64,000 nucleotides of DNA from Planctomycetota bacterium (GCA_009926625.1 RFON01000003.1:1-64000), one strand, 5' to 3'; counted from the stretch's first letter, positions 9,233-18,053 are shown. Notes: generated by a model from the letters alone, not told the origin. Made by a program: numbers and translations.

Positions 9233-10437
9233 ACGACCAACGCGAGGGAAACGAGGACCGCGCGGAGGCAGCGGGTGAGCGCGCACAGCACCCACCGCAG
9301 CAGCACGGCGAGTCGCCCGAGACTGGGATCGACTGCGATGCGCCGCACTTCTTCAGCCTCCACCGCGATGCACTGCGCGAGTGGTGTGGCGAGCGGGGAA
9401 TGCAGCGCCACACGGCCGACCAGATCGTCGACTGGGTCTACCGAAAGGCGTGCGCGGATCCGCTGCAGATGACCAACCTCTCCAAGCGCAACCGCGAACT
9501 GCTCGCGCAATCGATGCGCTTCACGACGGCTCGGCGGATCGACCATCGCATCGCAACCGATGGAACGCAGAAGCTCCTGATGGCATGGGAACGCGGCGCG
9601 TCGAACACGGACCCTGCCTCGCTGCCGGTGCTGAACGCTGCGCCCGTTGCCTCGGGGCGACAGACGGAGTGCGTCATGATTCCCGCCGACCCGCGGCGCA
9701 CCGCGTGCATCTCAAGCCAGCTGGGCTGCCCCGTCGGCTGCCGCTTCTGCGCATCAGGCATCGGCGGGCTCGAAGGCAACCTCACTGCAGGACAGATCAT
9801 CGAACAGGTCTTTCACCTCTCCACGCTCGATGCAGTCGAGCGCATCTCCCATGTGGTGTTCATGGGTATGGGTGAACCGCTCGCGAATCTCGGCGCGGTG
9901 TCGGACGCCATCCGAGTCCTCCATGCCGAGTGGGGTTTCGGGATCAGTGCCCGCCGCATCACGGTCTCGACGGTCGGGCTTCCGACGGCGATTCGCCGCT
10001 TCTGCGACTTTGAACTTCCAGTCACGCTTGCGCTGAGCCTGCATGCACCGAATGACGAGATCCGCCGGAACATCATCCCCTGGGCTGATTTCAGCACGAT
10101 CGACGAGCTCCTCGATGCCTGCGACGAGTGGTTTCACAGAACGGGACGCGAGATCACGCTCGAATACATCCTGCTTGGCGGAGTCAACGACCGCGAGGAG
10201 CACGCTGCGGAGTTGGCTGAGCATGCACGGCGCATCCACGCGAATGTGAACCTGATTCGCTACAACGAAGTTCGGGGGATGCCCTTCCAGCGCCCCAACT
10301 CCGACAGCGTTCTTCGCTTCCAAGAGGTCCTCCGCGAGCGCGGCGTGAACACGCACATCCGTGCCAGCCGTGGACGGGACATTGCGGCTGCCTGCGGGCA
10401 GCTGAGGCATGAGCACGCGGCGGCTACTCGGCAGTGA
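9229..10437 (+). CDS. rlmN: 23S rRNA (A2503-C2)/tRNA methyltransferase RlmN
   Basis: A radical-SAM methyltransferase of about 402 residues that methylates C2 of A2503 in 23S rRNA and of A37 in some tRNAs. It has the CX3CX2C motif (CPVGCRFCASGIGG), HVVFMGMGEPLANL, ISARRITVSTVGL, LALSLHAPND, and ITLEYILLGGVND. The cysteine near the C-terminus (AAACGQL) is the methyl-accepting residue. No ATG lies before the conserved core. TTG 9229, overlapping the ispH stop as TTGA, is the most plausible start, giving a hydrophilic N-terminal extension of about 45 residues. Its 3' end overlaps the convergent neighbour by 14 bp. Confidence 0.94.
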   Translation: MNDQREGNEDRAEAAGERAQHPPQQHGESPETGIDCDAPHFFSLHRDALREWCGERGMQRHTADQIVDWVYRKACADPLQMTNLSKRNRELLAQSMRFTTARRIDHRIATDGTQKLLMAWERGASNTDPASLPVLNAAPVASGRQTECVMIPADPRRTACISSQLGCPVGCRFCASGIGGLEGNLTAGQIIEQVFHLSTLDAVERISHVVFMGMGEPLANLGAVSDAIRVLHAEWGFGISARRITVSTVGLPTAIRRFCDFELPVTLALSLHAPNDEIRRNIIPWADFSTIDELLDACDEWFHRTGREITLEYILLGGVNDREEHAAELAEHARRIHANVNLIRYNEVRGMPFQRPNSDSVLRFQEVLRERGVNTHIRASRGRDIAAACGQLRHEHAAATRQ

Positions 10438-13400
10438 CTGGCCGAACGATCGCACCGCTCTCCATCGCCAGTTGACGGACATCAGCATCCGTCATCGCAC
10501 GCAGCGTGCCAGCCATCGCTCCATCGTGCATGCGACGCGCCCATGCGATCCAGGTCGCGCTCCGTTCGGGCTCGCCAGCCGCCCGAGTCAGCAGGTCGGT
10601 CATCGTGTCGCGAAGCGCACGGCTTTGCAGATTGCCGCGCACTTGCAGCGGCACGAAAGGCCTCGTGAAACGCAGGATTCGGTCGGGCCAATCGCTCGAT
10701 CGGAACTCCACCACCCAGCGGTGCTCGCGGACACGCAACTCCAGTCGGTGCAGGTAGCGACGGCGAATCTCGTCGCCGCGCGCGAGCCGCACGCCGAGCG
10801 TCTCTCGGATGCGGTGGCTTTCGTCCACACTGGTCGTGAGCGTCCCGATGTACCAAAGGTCCCTGATCAGGAACGCCTCCGCGAGCGGCAGGATCGCAAG
10901 TCGCGGCAATTCAAGGGTCGGGTCGGCGCGGCACAGGTCCGTGATGGTCTCCGCGTAGCGAAGCGCATAGTCGAGCCCGCCCCACATCTCGCATCGACGC
11001 ATCGCGACGGCAAAGTCCTGCAGCGCTTCATGTCCGTGGCGAGTCGAAAGGAGCCCCGACAACTGCTGCAGCGCTGCACCCACGCGCCTTCGCATGCGCC
11101 GAGCATGCGTCCGCTCGCGGCGACTGCCGATCTGTCGCGCAGCAGTCGCCACACGCACAAGCCGAAGCAATGCGCGCTGCCCCGATCGGTCCGCATCGTC
11201 CACGGCCGCGCGAGATGTCGATGCTGTCGAGCCATCCCCCGCCCTCTGCAATCCAACCGCAATTCGACGACCCAGTTGAACCCCCTCGCGGACCGCCGCA
11301 ACACCCAACCCTTCGACATGCGCGATGCCCTGCTCGAATGCTTCGACCGAGAGCGGGATCCAACCGCGCTGAAACGCGATCCCAAGTGCGATCACATCGA
11401 CAGGCCGATCCGTGAGAAAGGTCGCGCGCGCCGCTTCGGCGAGGTCGATCAGGTCGGTGCGGCTGCTGTTGCATGTTGCTTCCACCACGGATGCAAGCTG
11501 CTTCGCCGTCCGACGGACCTGATCGGAAATCTGGTCATCAAGCGTTCCGCTGTTGGCCACGATTGCAGTGCGCGGCGGATCTGCAACCCGCAGCCGCAGG
11601 TCAGTGGCCAGCGCGCGAATGGTCTCGAGCGGATCGACGCCAATCACCAGGTCCGCCTCTCCGTACGGAATCTGCGTGGTGAAACGCTGTTCATGTGCTC
11701 GCGCCGACGGCTCGGTCGATTCAGGAGCGCTCGTCTCCCGCTGGGTGAACACCACCTGCGCCCAGGCGCTCCTGCCTGGACCAAGCGGTGTGCTGCGGTG
11801 CGTCCACGAAACATCGAAGCCCATGTGCCGCCCGGCCGCCGCAAGCAGCGCACCGACGACTCCTGGTGCATCGCCGCGATACCCACTGAGGTGCGCACGC
11901 CACAACCCTTGATCACCGTGGATCGGTTGTGGCACGGGCAGGCGGTCTCCCGTGCGAAGCGCATCGAGCCCAGGAGGTGGACGGGTGCGGATGATCTCCA
12001 CTTGCTCCAGCAGCGGCTCGAGCCGAAAGAAAACGCCGCGCGCGCCTGGCACGAGCGACCGAGTGACGAGCGGCTCCTGACGAAGCGGATCACTCCCGCG
12101 CAGCGATCCCCGGGCGATTTGTGCAGCCAATCCAGGATCGCGGAGATCGCAGGCATGATCGCCCGGCAAGATGAATCGCTGGAAGCGCAAGAACCCGTCG
12201 CGGTCCACCTCACGCGCCGTCCGCTCGAGCGCCGCCACATCGCGCCGCGGAGGCGGTCCGTCACGCGCGATCACCAGCGTGAGTGCATCCTGACCCGCGG
12301 CCGTCACAAGCGCATCACGCAGCGTTTCACTGTCGTTCACATCGAGCGTCACGACGCGCAGCCGCTGCTCACCCTCCGCACCCACGGCTGCGCGAGCCAA
12401 TCGTTCGACATCAATCCGCTCCGAGCCTCCAAAGTCCATGACCACAAAAACGCGGCGCATGCGATCCACCGATGCCTGCCGCAGGGCAAGAACGCCGTCG
12501 CGAAGGAAACGCTGCACCTGCCAATGCTCCACGACACAGGCACGAGCACCCGCACGGACACCTTGCCGACCACTGACGAGAGCGAAGGCATCGTCACCCT
12601 CCTGCGTTCGCTCGGCCAATTTGACATCCGCTTCATGAATCGCCGAGCGCAGCAGCCGCTCTGCCGACTCGACGCCGATGTCCTCGCCGCGCCTGCGGAC
12701 CTCCAAGGCTGCCAACGAAGCGGGAATCCGTGCGAGCCTGTCTTCCAGTTGAAGTCCAGGGCGCATCTCGTGCAGCAGTCGAATCACGCGGCGCGTCAGA
12801 AGGCTCGTGACCAGGGCGTCGTTCACGCCAAGCGGCTCGACATCCCCAGCCGCAGGCGGGAGGCGGCTCCACCACACGCGCGCGGAATCGCCTCCGGATG
12901 CTCGCAGCGCCTCGGCGGCAGCCACGATTCTCGGCGCCACGGAACCAGGGCGCGCCTCCAGGACCACCACATGATGGCAGCGTTCGAGAATTCGTCCCAC
13001 CGCCGCTTCATCAAGCGGCTCTGGCACACCAATCCCAAGCACGGGAACGCGCCCCGTCATGCCAAGTTCATCAAGCATGTGTCGCACCGACACAATGGCA
13101 GGACCGATGGCGATGAATCCGTACTGTTCGCGTTCACCTGGACTCGGCAAGTGCTCGACGCTGTTCAGTTCCAGCACGCGGATGATCCGAAGTGGATCCG
13201 CCGATTCTCCCGTTCGGGCGAGGCGGCGACGGCGCAGCCAGGCATCGTGATCGACGCGCGCGACGCGGCGGTTCGGCAGGGCATGCAGCGTTGCCCCCGA
13301 GCGAAGCACGGAGATGTGCGCCACCAGGACCGCGGGTCGGCGCGTCGCACGGGTCAGGCGGAGCGCCACATCGCAGCCACTCCGAAGCCCATCCACATCG

Positions 13401-13909
13401 GCCGCCTCGATGGCAGTGAGTCCCGCACGACGACACACGCGCCGCGGACAGGTCGTCGGCACCGCAATGGGATGGTCCTCAAGCACGAGCACGATGCCTC
13501 CGCCCTCGCTGAGGGGCAGTCGTCCGATCTCCTCCATCTGACCCACCAGTCCGTCCAGTTCATCATTGGGAATGAGCACCACACTCCGTCGCCCGCGCGC
13601 CGACTCCTGCGCAGCAAGTTCGAGTGCGCGCGAACCACTCACCACACTGGTGACATCGAGCGCATTGCGCTCAAGGACCGCCATGGAGCCCGCATCCGCA
13701 GCCGCGGCGATGACCGCCTCGAAGGGCGGACACCGCACCACAATGAGCCGATGGACATCCAACTCTGCCTCAAGGAGTCCTTTGAGGAGTGCCTGCGCAG
13801 CGGAAAAGAGCGCCGCACCATCCACGAGATCGAGTGGCGAACGAGAACTGTCTGCGAGGACCTGCGCGGCCGCCTCGCGTGAAGCTCGCGCGTCTTCCAC
13901 CGCATCCAT
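10424..13909 (-). CDS. Degenerate indolepyruvate/2-oxoacid:ferredoxin oxidoreductase-like protein (DUF6537 architecture)
   Basis: A 1161-residue multidomain protein resembling the fused IorA/IorB family. Residues about 20-390 match the pyrimidine-binding half of IorA (VVSGSRALELAAQES, GIVLVLEDHP, FIAIGPAIVSVRHML). Residues about 430-560 align with the TPP half (FVVMDFG then TLDVNDSETLRDALV and LTLVIAR). Residues about 670-850 are the gamma subunit (GVVGALLAAAGRHMGFDV, PLGPGRSAWAQVVF, IPYGEADLVIGVDPLETIRA). The tail (FQRGWIPLSVEAFEQGI onward) is DUF6537-like. The CXGCPH, GDG...N TPP and 4Fe-4S cysteine motifs expected of active IORs are not visible; RDG replaces GDG. It may be a catalytically altered or dead paralogue. 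It is monocistronic, with TACCAT 8 nt before its start. Confidence 0.7.
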   Translation of the reverse strand: MDAVEDARASREAAAQVLADSSRSPLDLVDGAALFSAAQALLKGLLEAELDVHRLIVVRCPPFEAVIAAAADAGSMAVLERNALDVTSVVSGSRALELAAQESARGRRSVVLIPNDELDGLVGQMEEIGRLPLSEGGGIVLVLEDHPIAVPTTCPRRVCRRAGLTAIEAADVDGLRSGCDVALRLTRATRRPAVLVAHISVLRSGATLHALPNRRVARVDHDAWLRRRRLARTGESADPLRIIRVLELNSVEHLPSPGEREQYGFIAIGPAIVSVRHMLDELGMTGRVPVLGIGVPEPLDEAAVGRILERCHHVVVLEARPGSVAPRIVAAAEALRASGGDSARVWWSRLPPAAGDVEPLGVNDALVTSLLTRRVIRLLHEMRPGLQLEDRLARIPASLAALEVRRRGEDIGVESAERLLRSAIHEADVKLAERTQEGDDAFALVSGRQGVRAGARACVVEHWQVQRFLRDGVLALRQASVDRMRRVFVVMDFGGSERIDVERLARAAVGAEGEQRLRVVTLDVNDSETLRDALVTAAGQDALTLVIARDGPPPRRDVAALERTAREVDRDGFLRFQRFILPGDHACDLRDPGLAAQIARGSLRGSDPLRQEPLVTRSLVPGARGVFFRLEPLLEQVEIIRTRPPPGLDALRTGDRLPVPQPIHGDQGLWRAHLSGYRGDAPGVVGALLAAAGRHMGFDVSWTHRSTPLGPGRSAWAQVVFTQRETSAPESTEPSARAHEQRFTTQIPYGEADLVIGVDPLETIRALATDLRLRVADPPRTAIVANSGTLDDQISDQVRRTAKQLASVVEATCNSSRTDLIDLAEAARATFLTDRPVDVIALGIAFQRGWIPLSVEAFEQGIAHVEGLGVAAVREGVQLGRRIAVGLQRAGDGSTASTSRAAVDDADRSGQRALLRLVRVATAARQIGSRRERTHARRMRRRVGAALQQLSGLLSTRHGHEALQDFAVAMRRCEMWGGLDYALRYAETITDLCRADPTLELPRLAILPLAEAFLIRDLWYIGTLTTSVDESHRIRETLGVRLARGDEIRRRYLHRLELRVREHRWVVEFRSSDWPDRILRFTRPFVPLQVRGNLQSRALRDTMTDLLTRAAGEPERSATWIAWARRMHDGAMAGTLRAMTDADVRQLAMESGAIVRPVTAE

Positions 13910-13917
13910 GGTGCGCG

Positions 13918-13923
13918 ATGGTA
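13918..13923 (-). promoter_or_regulatory. -10 element TACCAT of the IOR-like gene
   Basis: On the minus strand TACCAT ends 8 nt before ATG 13909. It fits the window-wide near-leaderless pattern. Confidence 0.35.
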
Positions 13924-13939
13924 ATCCACCGCGCAGCGA

Positions 13940-14815
13940 TCAGGCTTCCCGCAACAGGCGGTCCACCACCCACGCAATTGCATCTGCATCGTTGCTTGGT
14001 GCAGTTTCGTTGGCGTACACGGCGACATCAGGCATGGCATTTGCCACGGCGAACGAAAGTCGCGAGTTCCGAAGCATGCCGATGTCATTCAGTCCATCGC
14101 CGACGGTCGCGACCATTCCCTCGTCGATGCCCAGCATCGTGCAGAGCCGCTGCACCATCGTCCACTTGTCGACCGCCGCGTCGAAAATCTCCAGCAGGTG
14201 CGTGTCTGCGCCGGCCTTCCCCGCAGAGACGAGCGCAGGCCAATGCTTGATGGACAATCGTTCGGGCACCTCTCGAAGCAGCGCAGCGGTGACCTCGCCC
14301 AACTCCGACTTGTGCGCCACCGTGCCGACGCGCAGGACATGCGCAAGCTGCGTGTGCCGCTCATCCGCATCGGCCGCGAGCACTGCCAGCGAGCGCGTTG
14401 ACACAGGATGGATATCGAACCACCAGCGGCTTGCTGCATCCAGTTCACGGTCCCCCACGAGCAGATAGTCGTAACCGCTCAACGAGGCATCCTTCAGGAG
14501 GTGTGCGAGATGCCCATGCATCAGGAGGCTCTCGGTGCAGTGGTGAACCAAGTCATGCGAAATGGTGATGCGGTCCTCGCAGCGACCCGATGCGATGTCA
14601 TGCAGCGCGGCTCCCCCAGCCGTGATGATTCGCCCCTCACCGAGGATGGTCTGCGCGATCGATCGGCACTCGAGCCATGATCGTCCAGTGGCGAACACCA
14701 CTTCGATCCCTGCATCACGCGCACGAGCGATGGCGTGCCGATTGCGCTCCGAGGCGCGACCCTCGCTGTCGAGCAGTGTGCCGTCGAGGTCGCTCACCAG
14801 CATTCGCATGGGCAT
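13940..14815 (-). CDS. Cof-type HAD-IIB family sugar/flavin phosphatase
   Basis: A 291-residue haloacid-dehalogenase phosphatase. Motif I is LVSDLDGTLLDSEG with the nucleophile and acid/base Asp pair. Motif II is VVFATGRSW. The Lys is in the DAAVDKWTMVQ region, and motif IV is VATVGDGLNDIGMLRNS. The roughly 100-residue insertion between motifs II and III is the type C2B cap of the Cof family. Substrates in this family are usually phosphosugars or pyridoxal/flavin phosphates; this one cannot be assigned. It is divergent from the gene at 14848, and their -10 hexamers overlap. Confidence 0.85.
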   Translation of the reverse strand: MPMRMLVSDLDGTLLDSEGRASERNRHAIARARDAGIEVVFATGRSWLECRSIAQTILGEGRIITAGGAALHDIASGRCEDRITISHDLVHHCTESLLMHGHLAHLLKDASLSGYDYLLVGDRELDAASRWWFDIHPVSTRSLAVLAADADERHTQLAHVLRVGTVAHKSELGEVTAALLREVPERLSIKHWPALVSAGKAGADTHLLEIFDAAVDKWTMVQRLCTMLGIDEGMVATVGDGLNDIGMLRNSRLSFAVANAMPDVAVYANETAPSNDADAIAWVVDRLLREA

Positions 14816-14827
14816 TTGATTGCAAAA

Positions 14828-14837
14828 ATGCTACACT
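14828..14837. promoter_or_regulatory. Overlapping divergent -10 elements (TAGCAT / TACACT)
   Basis: ATGCTACACT holds TACACT on the plus strand (14832-14837, ending 10 nt before ATG 14848). It also holds TAGCAT on the minus strand (14833-14828, ending 12 nt before ATG 14815). The two hexamers share one TA step. One polymerase at a time could open this site, giving a simple bidirectional promoter. Confidence 0.45.
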
Positions 14838-14847
14838 TCGAAGCCTC

Positions 14848-15741
14848 ATGGATCGCAAACGGCTCGCCAATGTGCAACAGTCCGACCTCACCGAGAGTCG
14901 GATCAATGACGACTTCCTGTACTGGCTGAAGAACAGCGGTCCGAATTGGCTGCTCGCGGTGCTCGTGGTGCTTTGCCTCGCGATGGGGTGGAACTGGTGG
15001 AAGAACAAGCAAGGTCAGGCCCGCGATGCCGCCTGGAGCGAACTTTCCGATGCGGACATTCCCGCCTCCCTCCGCGATGTCGCGGCGAAGCATGGCGATG
15101 TCGATGGAGTCGCATCGCTCGCGCTGCTCTCCGCGGCAGACCGCTACCTGCAGAGCGTGGTCAGCGGGCAACGCTTCGACCGTGAGGCCAGCGCGGCCGA
15201 TGCTGCGGTGACGCCTGAACTGCGCAGGGAATGGCTGCTGGAGGCGCGAACGCTCTACAGCGAAGTGCTGGCGCGCGCCGAGGCATCGAACGATGCGAAT
15301 GCGGTCTCGTTCGAAGTTGCTGCGCTGTTTGGGCTCGCAGCGGTTGCCGAGTCGCGCGGCGAAGTTGATACGGCGAAGTCGTCGCTCGAGCGGATCGATT
15401 CCAAGACATCGGAGAGCCATCCGTGGATCTCCAAGCAAGCGAAGGCACGCATCGCCACAATCGCCCTCGTGTCGTCGCCCTATCAGATTCCCGATGCGCC
15501 GATGCCGCAGGGAATGCTGCCGGATGGAACGCGATTCAACTTGCCGACGGGTGCATCGGTCACCGATCAGGAGGCGATGCGCGCGCTCATCGGCGGCCTT
15601 CAGGGTGCCGCGTCGACGCCAGCCTCAGACCAGCCGATCGCGCCGACACCAGCCGGTCAGCCAGATTCATCGGCCCCAGCGCCATCTGCTCCAGCGCCAT
15701 CGAGCCCCGCGGGATCGAGTGGCGATGCCCCAAAGCCCTGA
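14848..15741 (+). CDS. Single-pass membrane protein with TPR-like periplasmic domain (YfgM-like)
   Basis: A 297-residue protein with a cytosolic N-terminus (MDRKRLANVQQSDLTESRIN) and one transmembrane helix at about 31-51 (GPNWLLAVLVVLCLAMGWNW). It has an Ala-rich helical domain resembling the TPR-like region of YfgM/BamD-type proteins (LLEARTLYSEVLARAEA, GLAAVAESRGEVDTAKSSLERI). The Pro/Ser/Ala-rich tail is probably disordered. ATG 14848 is used because the longer open frame runs into the divergent HAD gene and the promoter. It is followed after 6 bp by the pseudouridine synthase gene. A chaperone-like or envelope-assembly role is inference from architecture only. Confidence 0.6.
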   Translation: MDRKRLANVQQSDLTESRINDDFLYWLKNSGPNWLLAVLVVLCLAMGWNWWKNKQGQARDAAWSELSDADIPASLRDVAAKHGDVDGVASLALLSAADRYLQSVVSGQRFDREASAADAAVTPELRREWLLEARTLYSEVLARAEASNDANAVSFEVAALFGLAAVAESRGEVDTAKSSLERIDSKTSESHPWISKQAKARIATIALVSSPYQIPDAPMPQGMLPDGTRFNLPTGASVTDQEAMRALIGGLQGAASTPASDQPIAPTPAGQPDSSAPAPSAPAPSSPAGSSGDAPKP

Positions 15742-15747
15742 GATGCC

Positions 15748-16932
15748 GTGAACGGATCCGAGGACCCGCCGAAGGGGGACGCGGACGAGCGCGCAGACAT
15801 TTCCGATGCCCTGCCGCTCATGACCGCTGCGGGCACGGTCGACCGCGATGCGCTGCTTGCGGTGTACGAGCGCTCCGCAGCGAGCGACGACGATCAGCCG
15901 ATCCGAGTCACATTTTGCATCAATCACCACCTCTCCAAGCGTCTCGACCGTTACCTCGTTGACCGCGTTCCGTTCCTCAGCCGCACGGCATTGCAGCGGC
16001 TCATCGACGAAGAGGCCGTGACGGTCAACGGGCGGATTCCAAAGTCGAGTACCCGACTGCAGCACGGCGATGTCGTGGTGGCTGCACTTCCGCCGCCGCC
16101 GAGCAACGAGATCGCACCCGAGGAGATCCCGCTCGACATCCTCTTCGAGGATGATGAACTGATCGTCATCAACAAGCAGCCTGGCCTGATCGTGCATCCA
16201 GCGCGCAGCCACAAGTCAGGCACGCTCATCAACGGACTTGCCTGGCACTTCCTGCACCGCTCGAGTGGGAAGTTGTCGGAGGTCGGGCGCGACATGGCAC
16301 GGCCAGGTGTCGTGCACCGTCTCGACAAGCACACGAGCGGTGTGATGGTTGCCGCCAAGACCGAAACAGCGCATTGGCGGCTCGGGAAGCAGTTTGAGAA
16401 GCGCACGACGCAGAAGCGTTACATCGCGCTTGTCGAAGGGCACCCTGATCCACTGGCCGATCTCATCGACCTTCCTCTCGGCAAGCACCCATCGATCCGC
16501 GAGCGGTATGCGGTGCGGTTCGACGACAGTGGCAAGCCTTCACAGACCTACTACAGGACGCTCGAACTCTTCGAGGGCTTCGCACTCGTCGAGCTGGAAC
16601 TTCGCACGGGACGCACGCACCAGATTCGCGTTCACATGTCACACATTGGGCATCCCTTGGCGGGCGACGACATGTACGGCGGAACGCACCTGCGCGAGTG
16701 TGATGTTGGAGGCACCACGGATGCTCCTCTGTTGACGCGACAAGGTCTGCATGCAGCCATGCTCGGCTTCCGCCATCCCATCACCAACGATCCGATGCTC
16801 TTCGAGGCGCCGCTGCGAAGCGACCTCAAGCGCACGGTGGACTTGCTGCGGACCCACCGATTCATCCGCGCAGTGGATGGAGGCGGCAACAAGGTTTCGG
16901 TTCCGCGTGACGGTGACGGCGCGGCGCCCTGA
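15748..16932 (+). CDS. rluD: RluA-family 23S rRNA pseudouridine synthase (RluD-like)
   Basis: A 394-residue enzyme with an N-terminal S4 RNA-binding domain (LSKRLDRYLVDRVPFLSRTALQRLI) and the RluA catalytic domain. The catalytic Asp lies in VVHRLDKHTSGVMV near residue 195. Further signatures are QKRYIALVEG, LELRTGRTHQIRVH and LHAAMLGFRHP. By family it isomerises uridines in helix 69 of 23S rRNA. The first 50 residues are an acidic extension without homology that I can see. GTG 15748 lies 6 bp after the previous stop, so the two genes form an operon. The exact target position is not provable here. Confidence 0.9.
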   Translation: MNGSEDPPKGDADERADISDALPLMTAAGTVDRDALLAVYERSAASDDDQPIRVTFCINHHLSKRLDRYLVDRVPFLSRTALQRLIDEEAVTVNGRIPKSSTRLQHGDVVVAALPPPPSNEIAPEEIPLDILFEDDELIVINKQPGLIVHPARSHKSGTLINGLAWHFLHRSSGKLSEVGRDMARPGVVHRLDKHTSGVMVAAKTETAHWRLGKQFEKRTTQKRYIALVEGHPDPLADLIDLPLGKHPSIRERYAVRFDDSGKPSQTYYRTLELFEGFALVELELRTGRTHQIRVHMSHIGHPLAGDDMYGGTHLRECDVGGTTDAPLLTRQGLHAAMLGFRHPITNDPMLFEAPLRSDLKRTVDLLRTHRFIRAVDGGGNKVSVPRDGDGAAP

Positions 16933-16956
16933 GCCGCTCGCTCGGTGCATGTCCTG

Positions 16957-17949
16957 TCAAAGCCGCTCTTCGCCGCTCGTGCGCCGCATCAACTCCTGCA
17001 GCGCATGCTGCGGTGTTTCGCCTCCAAACAGCACCGCGTGCACGGCCGATGCAATCGGCACTTCAACACCAAGACGCCGCGCGAGTTCCACGACTGCGCG
17101 GCATGTATCGACCCCCTCCACCACCGCGTGCATGGATCGAAGGGCGGACGCGAAGTCCTCCCCGCGCCCGAGGCGTTCACCCAGTGTCCGATTGCGCCCA
17201 TCCGTGCTGAAGCAAGTCGTGGCAAGGTCTCCCACGCCTGCAACACCAAAGAATGTCTCGCGGCTGCCGCCGAGGGCCATGCCCAGTCGCGCCATCTCTG
17301 CCGTCCCGCGCGCGAGCAGCGTGGCCTTCGCGTTGATGCCGAGTTGCATCCCATCGACCATGCCTGCGGCGAGTGCGATCACATTCTTCAGCGCGCCTGC
17401 TGCTTCCACACCCACTTGGTCCGACGACAGGTAGACCCGCCATGCGGAGGTCGCCATGGCATGCTGGACCTCCCTCGCGGCGACCGCTTCGCCTGCCACC
17501 ACCATCGCCGTCGGCAACCCCAGTGCAACCTCGCTTGCCACGGAGGGGCCAGAGAGCGTGACGACCACGCCGCCAACACCGAGTTCGCGCAGCACTTCAC
17601 TTGGGCGCTTCAGCGACTGCACCTCGAACCCCTTGGCAAGGCTGACGACTGTGGCATCGCGTGGGCACGCTGCGCGCAGAACCGTCCACACATTTCGCGC
17701 GTACTGGGATGGGATTGCCGTGATGACGATTCGGGCGCCGCTCATGGCGGCCTGCGCGTCCGTCGTGATGACAACCGAATCAGGAATCACCAACCCTTCC
17801 ACCCGCGTGCTCCGTCGATTTCGCAGCAGCCCCTGCACCTCCTCATCGTTCCGCCCCCAGAGATGCACTGAATGCCCAGCCCGAGCGCAATGACTCGCGA
17901 CAACGCTGCCGAACTGTCCACACCCAATGACGGCGACCGCAACCGACAT
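16957..17949 (-). CDS. gpsA: NAD(P)H-dependent glycerol-3-phosphate dehydrogenase GpsA
   Basis: A 330-residue enzyme that makes sn-glycerol-3-phosphate from dihydroxyacetone phosphate for phospholipid synthesis. It has the Rossmann motif AVIGCGQFGSVVASHCARAG, VVTLSGPSVASEVALG, the catalytic Lys in GVEAAGALKNVIALAAG, and FFGVAGVGDLATTCFS with GRNRTLGERLG. Length is normal for the family. It is monocistronic and convergent with the pseudouridine synthase gene. A TAGGGT -10-like hexamer lies 6 nt before the ATG. Confidence 0.96.
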   Translation of the reverse strand: MSVAVAVIGCGQFGSVVASHCARAGHSVHLWGRNDEEVQGLLRNRRSTRVEGLVIPDSVVITTDAQAAMSGARIVITAIPSQYARNVWTVLRAACPRDATVVSLAKGFEVQSLKRPSEVLRELGVGGVVVTLSGPSVASEVALGLPTAMVVAGEAVAAREVQHAMATSAWRVYLSSDQVGVEAAGALKNVIALAAGMVDGMQLGINAKATLLARGTAEMARLGMALGGSRETFFGVAGVGDLATTCFSTDGRNRTLGERLGRGEDFASALRSMHAVVEGVDTCRAVVELARRLGVEVPIASAVHAVLFGGETPQHALQELMRRTSGEERL

Positions 17950-17955
17950 GGACGC

Positions 17956-17961
17956 ACCCTA
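17956..17961 (-). promoter_or_regulatory. -10 element TAGGGT of gpsA
   Basis: On the minus strand TAGGGT ends 6 nt before ATG 17949. It is a weak match to a sigma-70 -10 but sits at the position typical of this window. Confidence 0.3.
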
Positions 17962-17987
17962 CCACGCCAAGGGCGCGCAGTGGGTGC

Positions 17988-17993
17988 TACCCT
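17988..17993 (+). promoter_or_regulatory. -10 element TACCCT of the P1B ATPase gene
   Basis: TACCCT lies 60 nt upstream of GTG 18054. The intervening leader carries a Shine-Dalgarno (AGAGGA, about 18039-18044). This is the conventional leader type, in contrast to most promoters here. Confidence 0.35.
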
Positions 17994-18053
17994 TTCGCCG
18001 CGAGCGACCCATGCGGTCTCGCGGTACGACATGAGCGACAGAGGAACAACACA

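Noticed and set aside
10409-13882. A 1157-codon plus-strand open frame opposite the IOR-like gene
   Set aside because: It mirrors the real minus-strand gene almost exactly. The product is Arg/His/Gln-rich with no domain, and the minus frame has family motifs. Long antisense frames are usual in GC-rich DNA.
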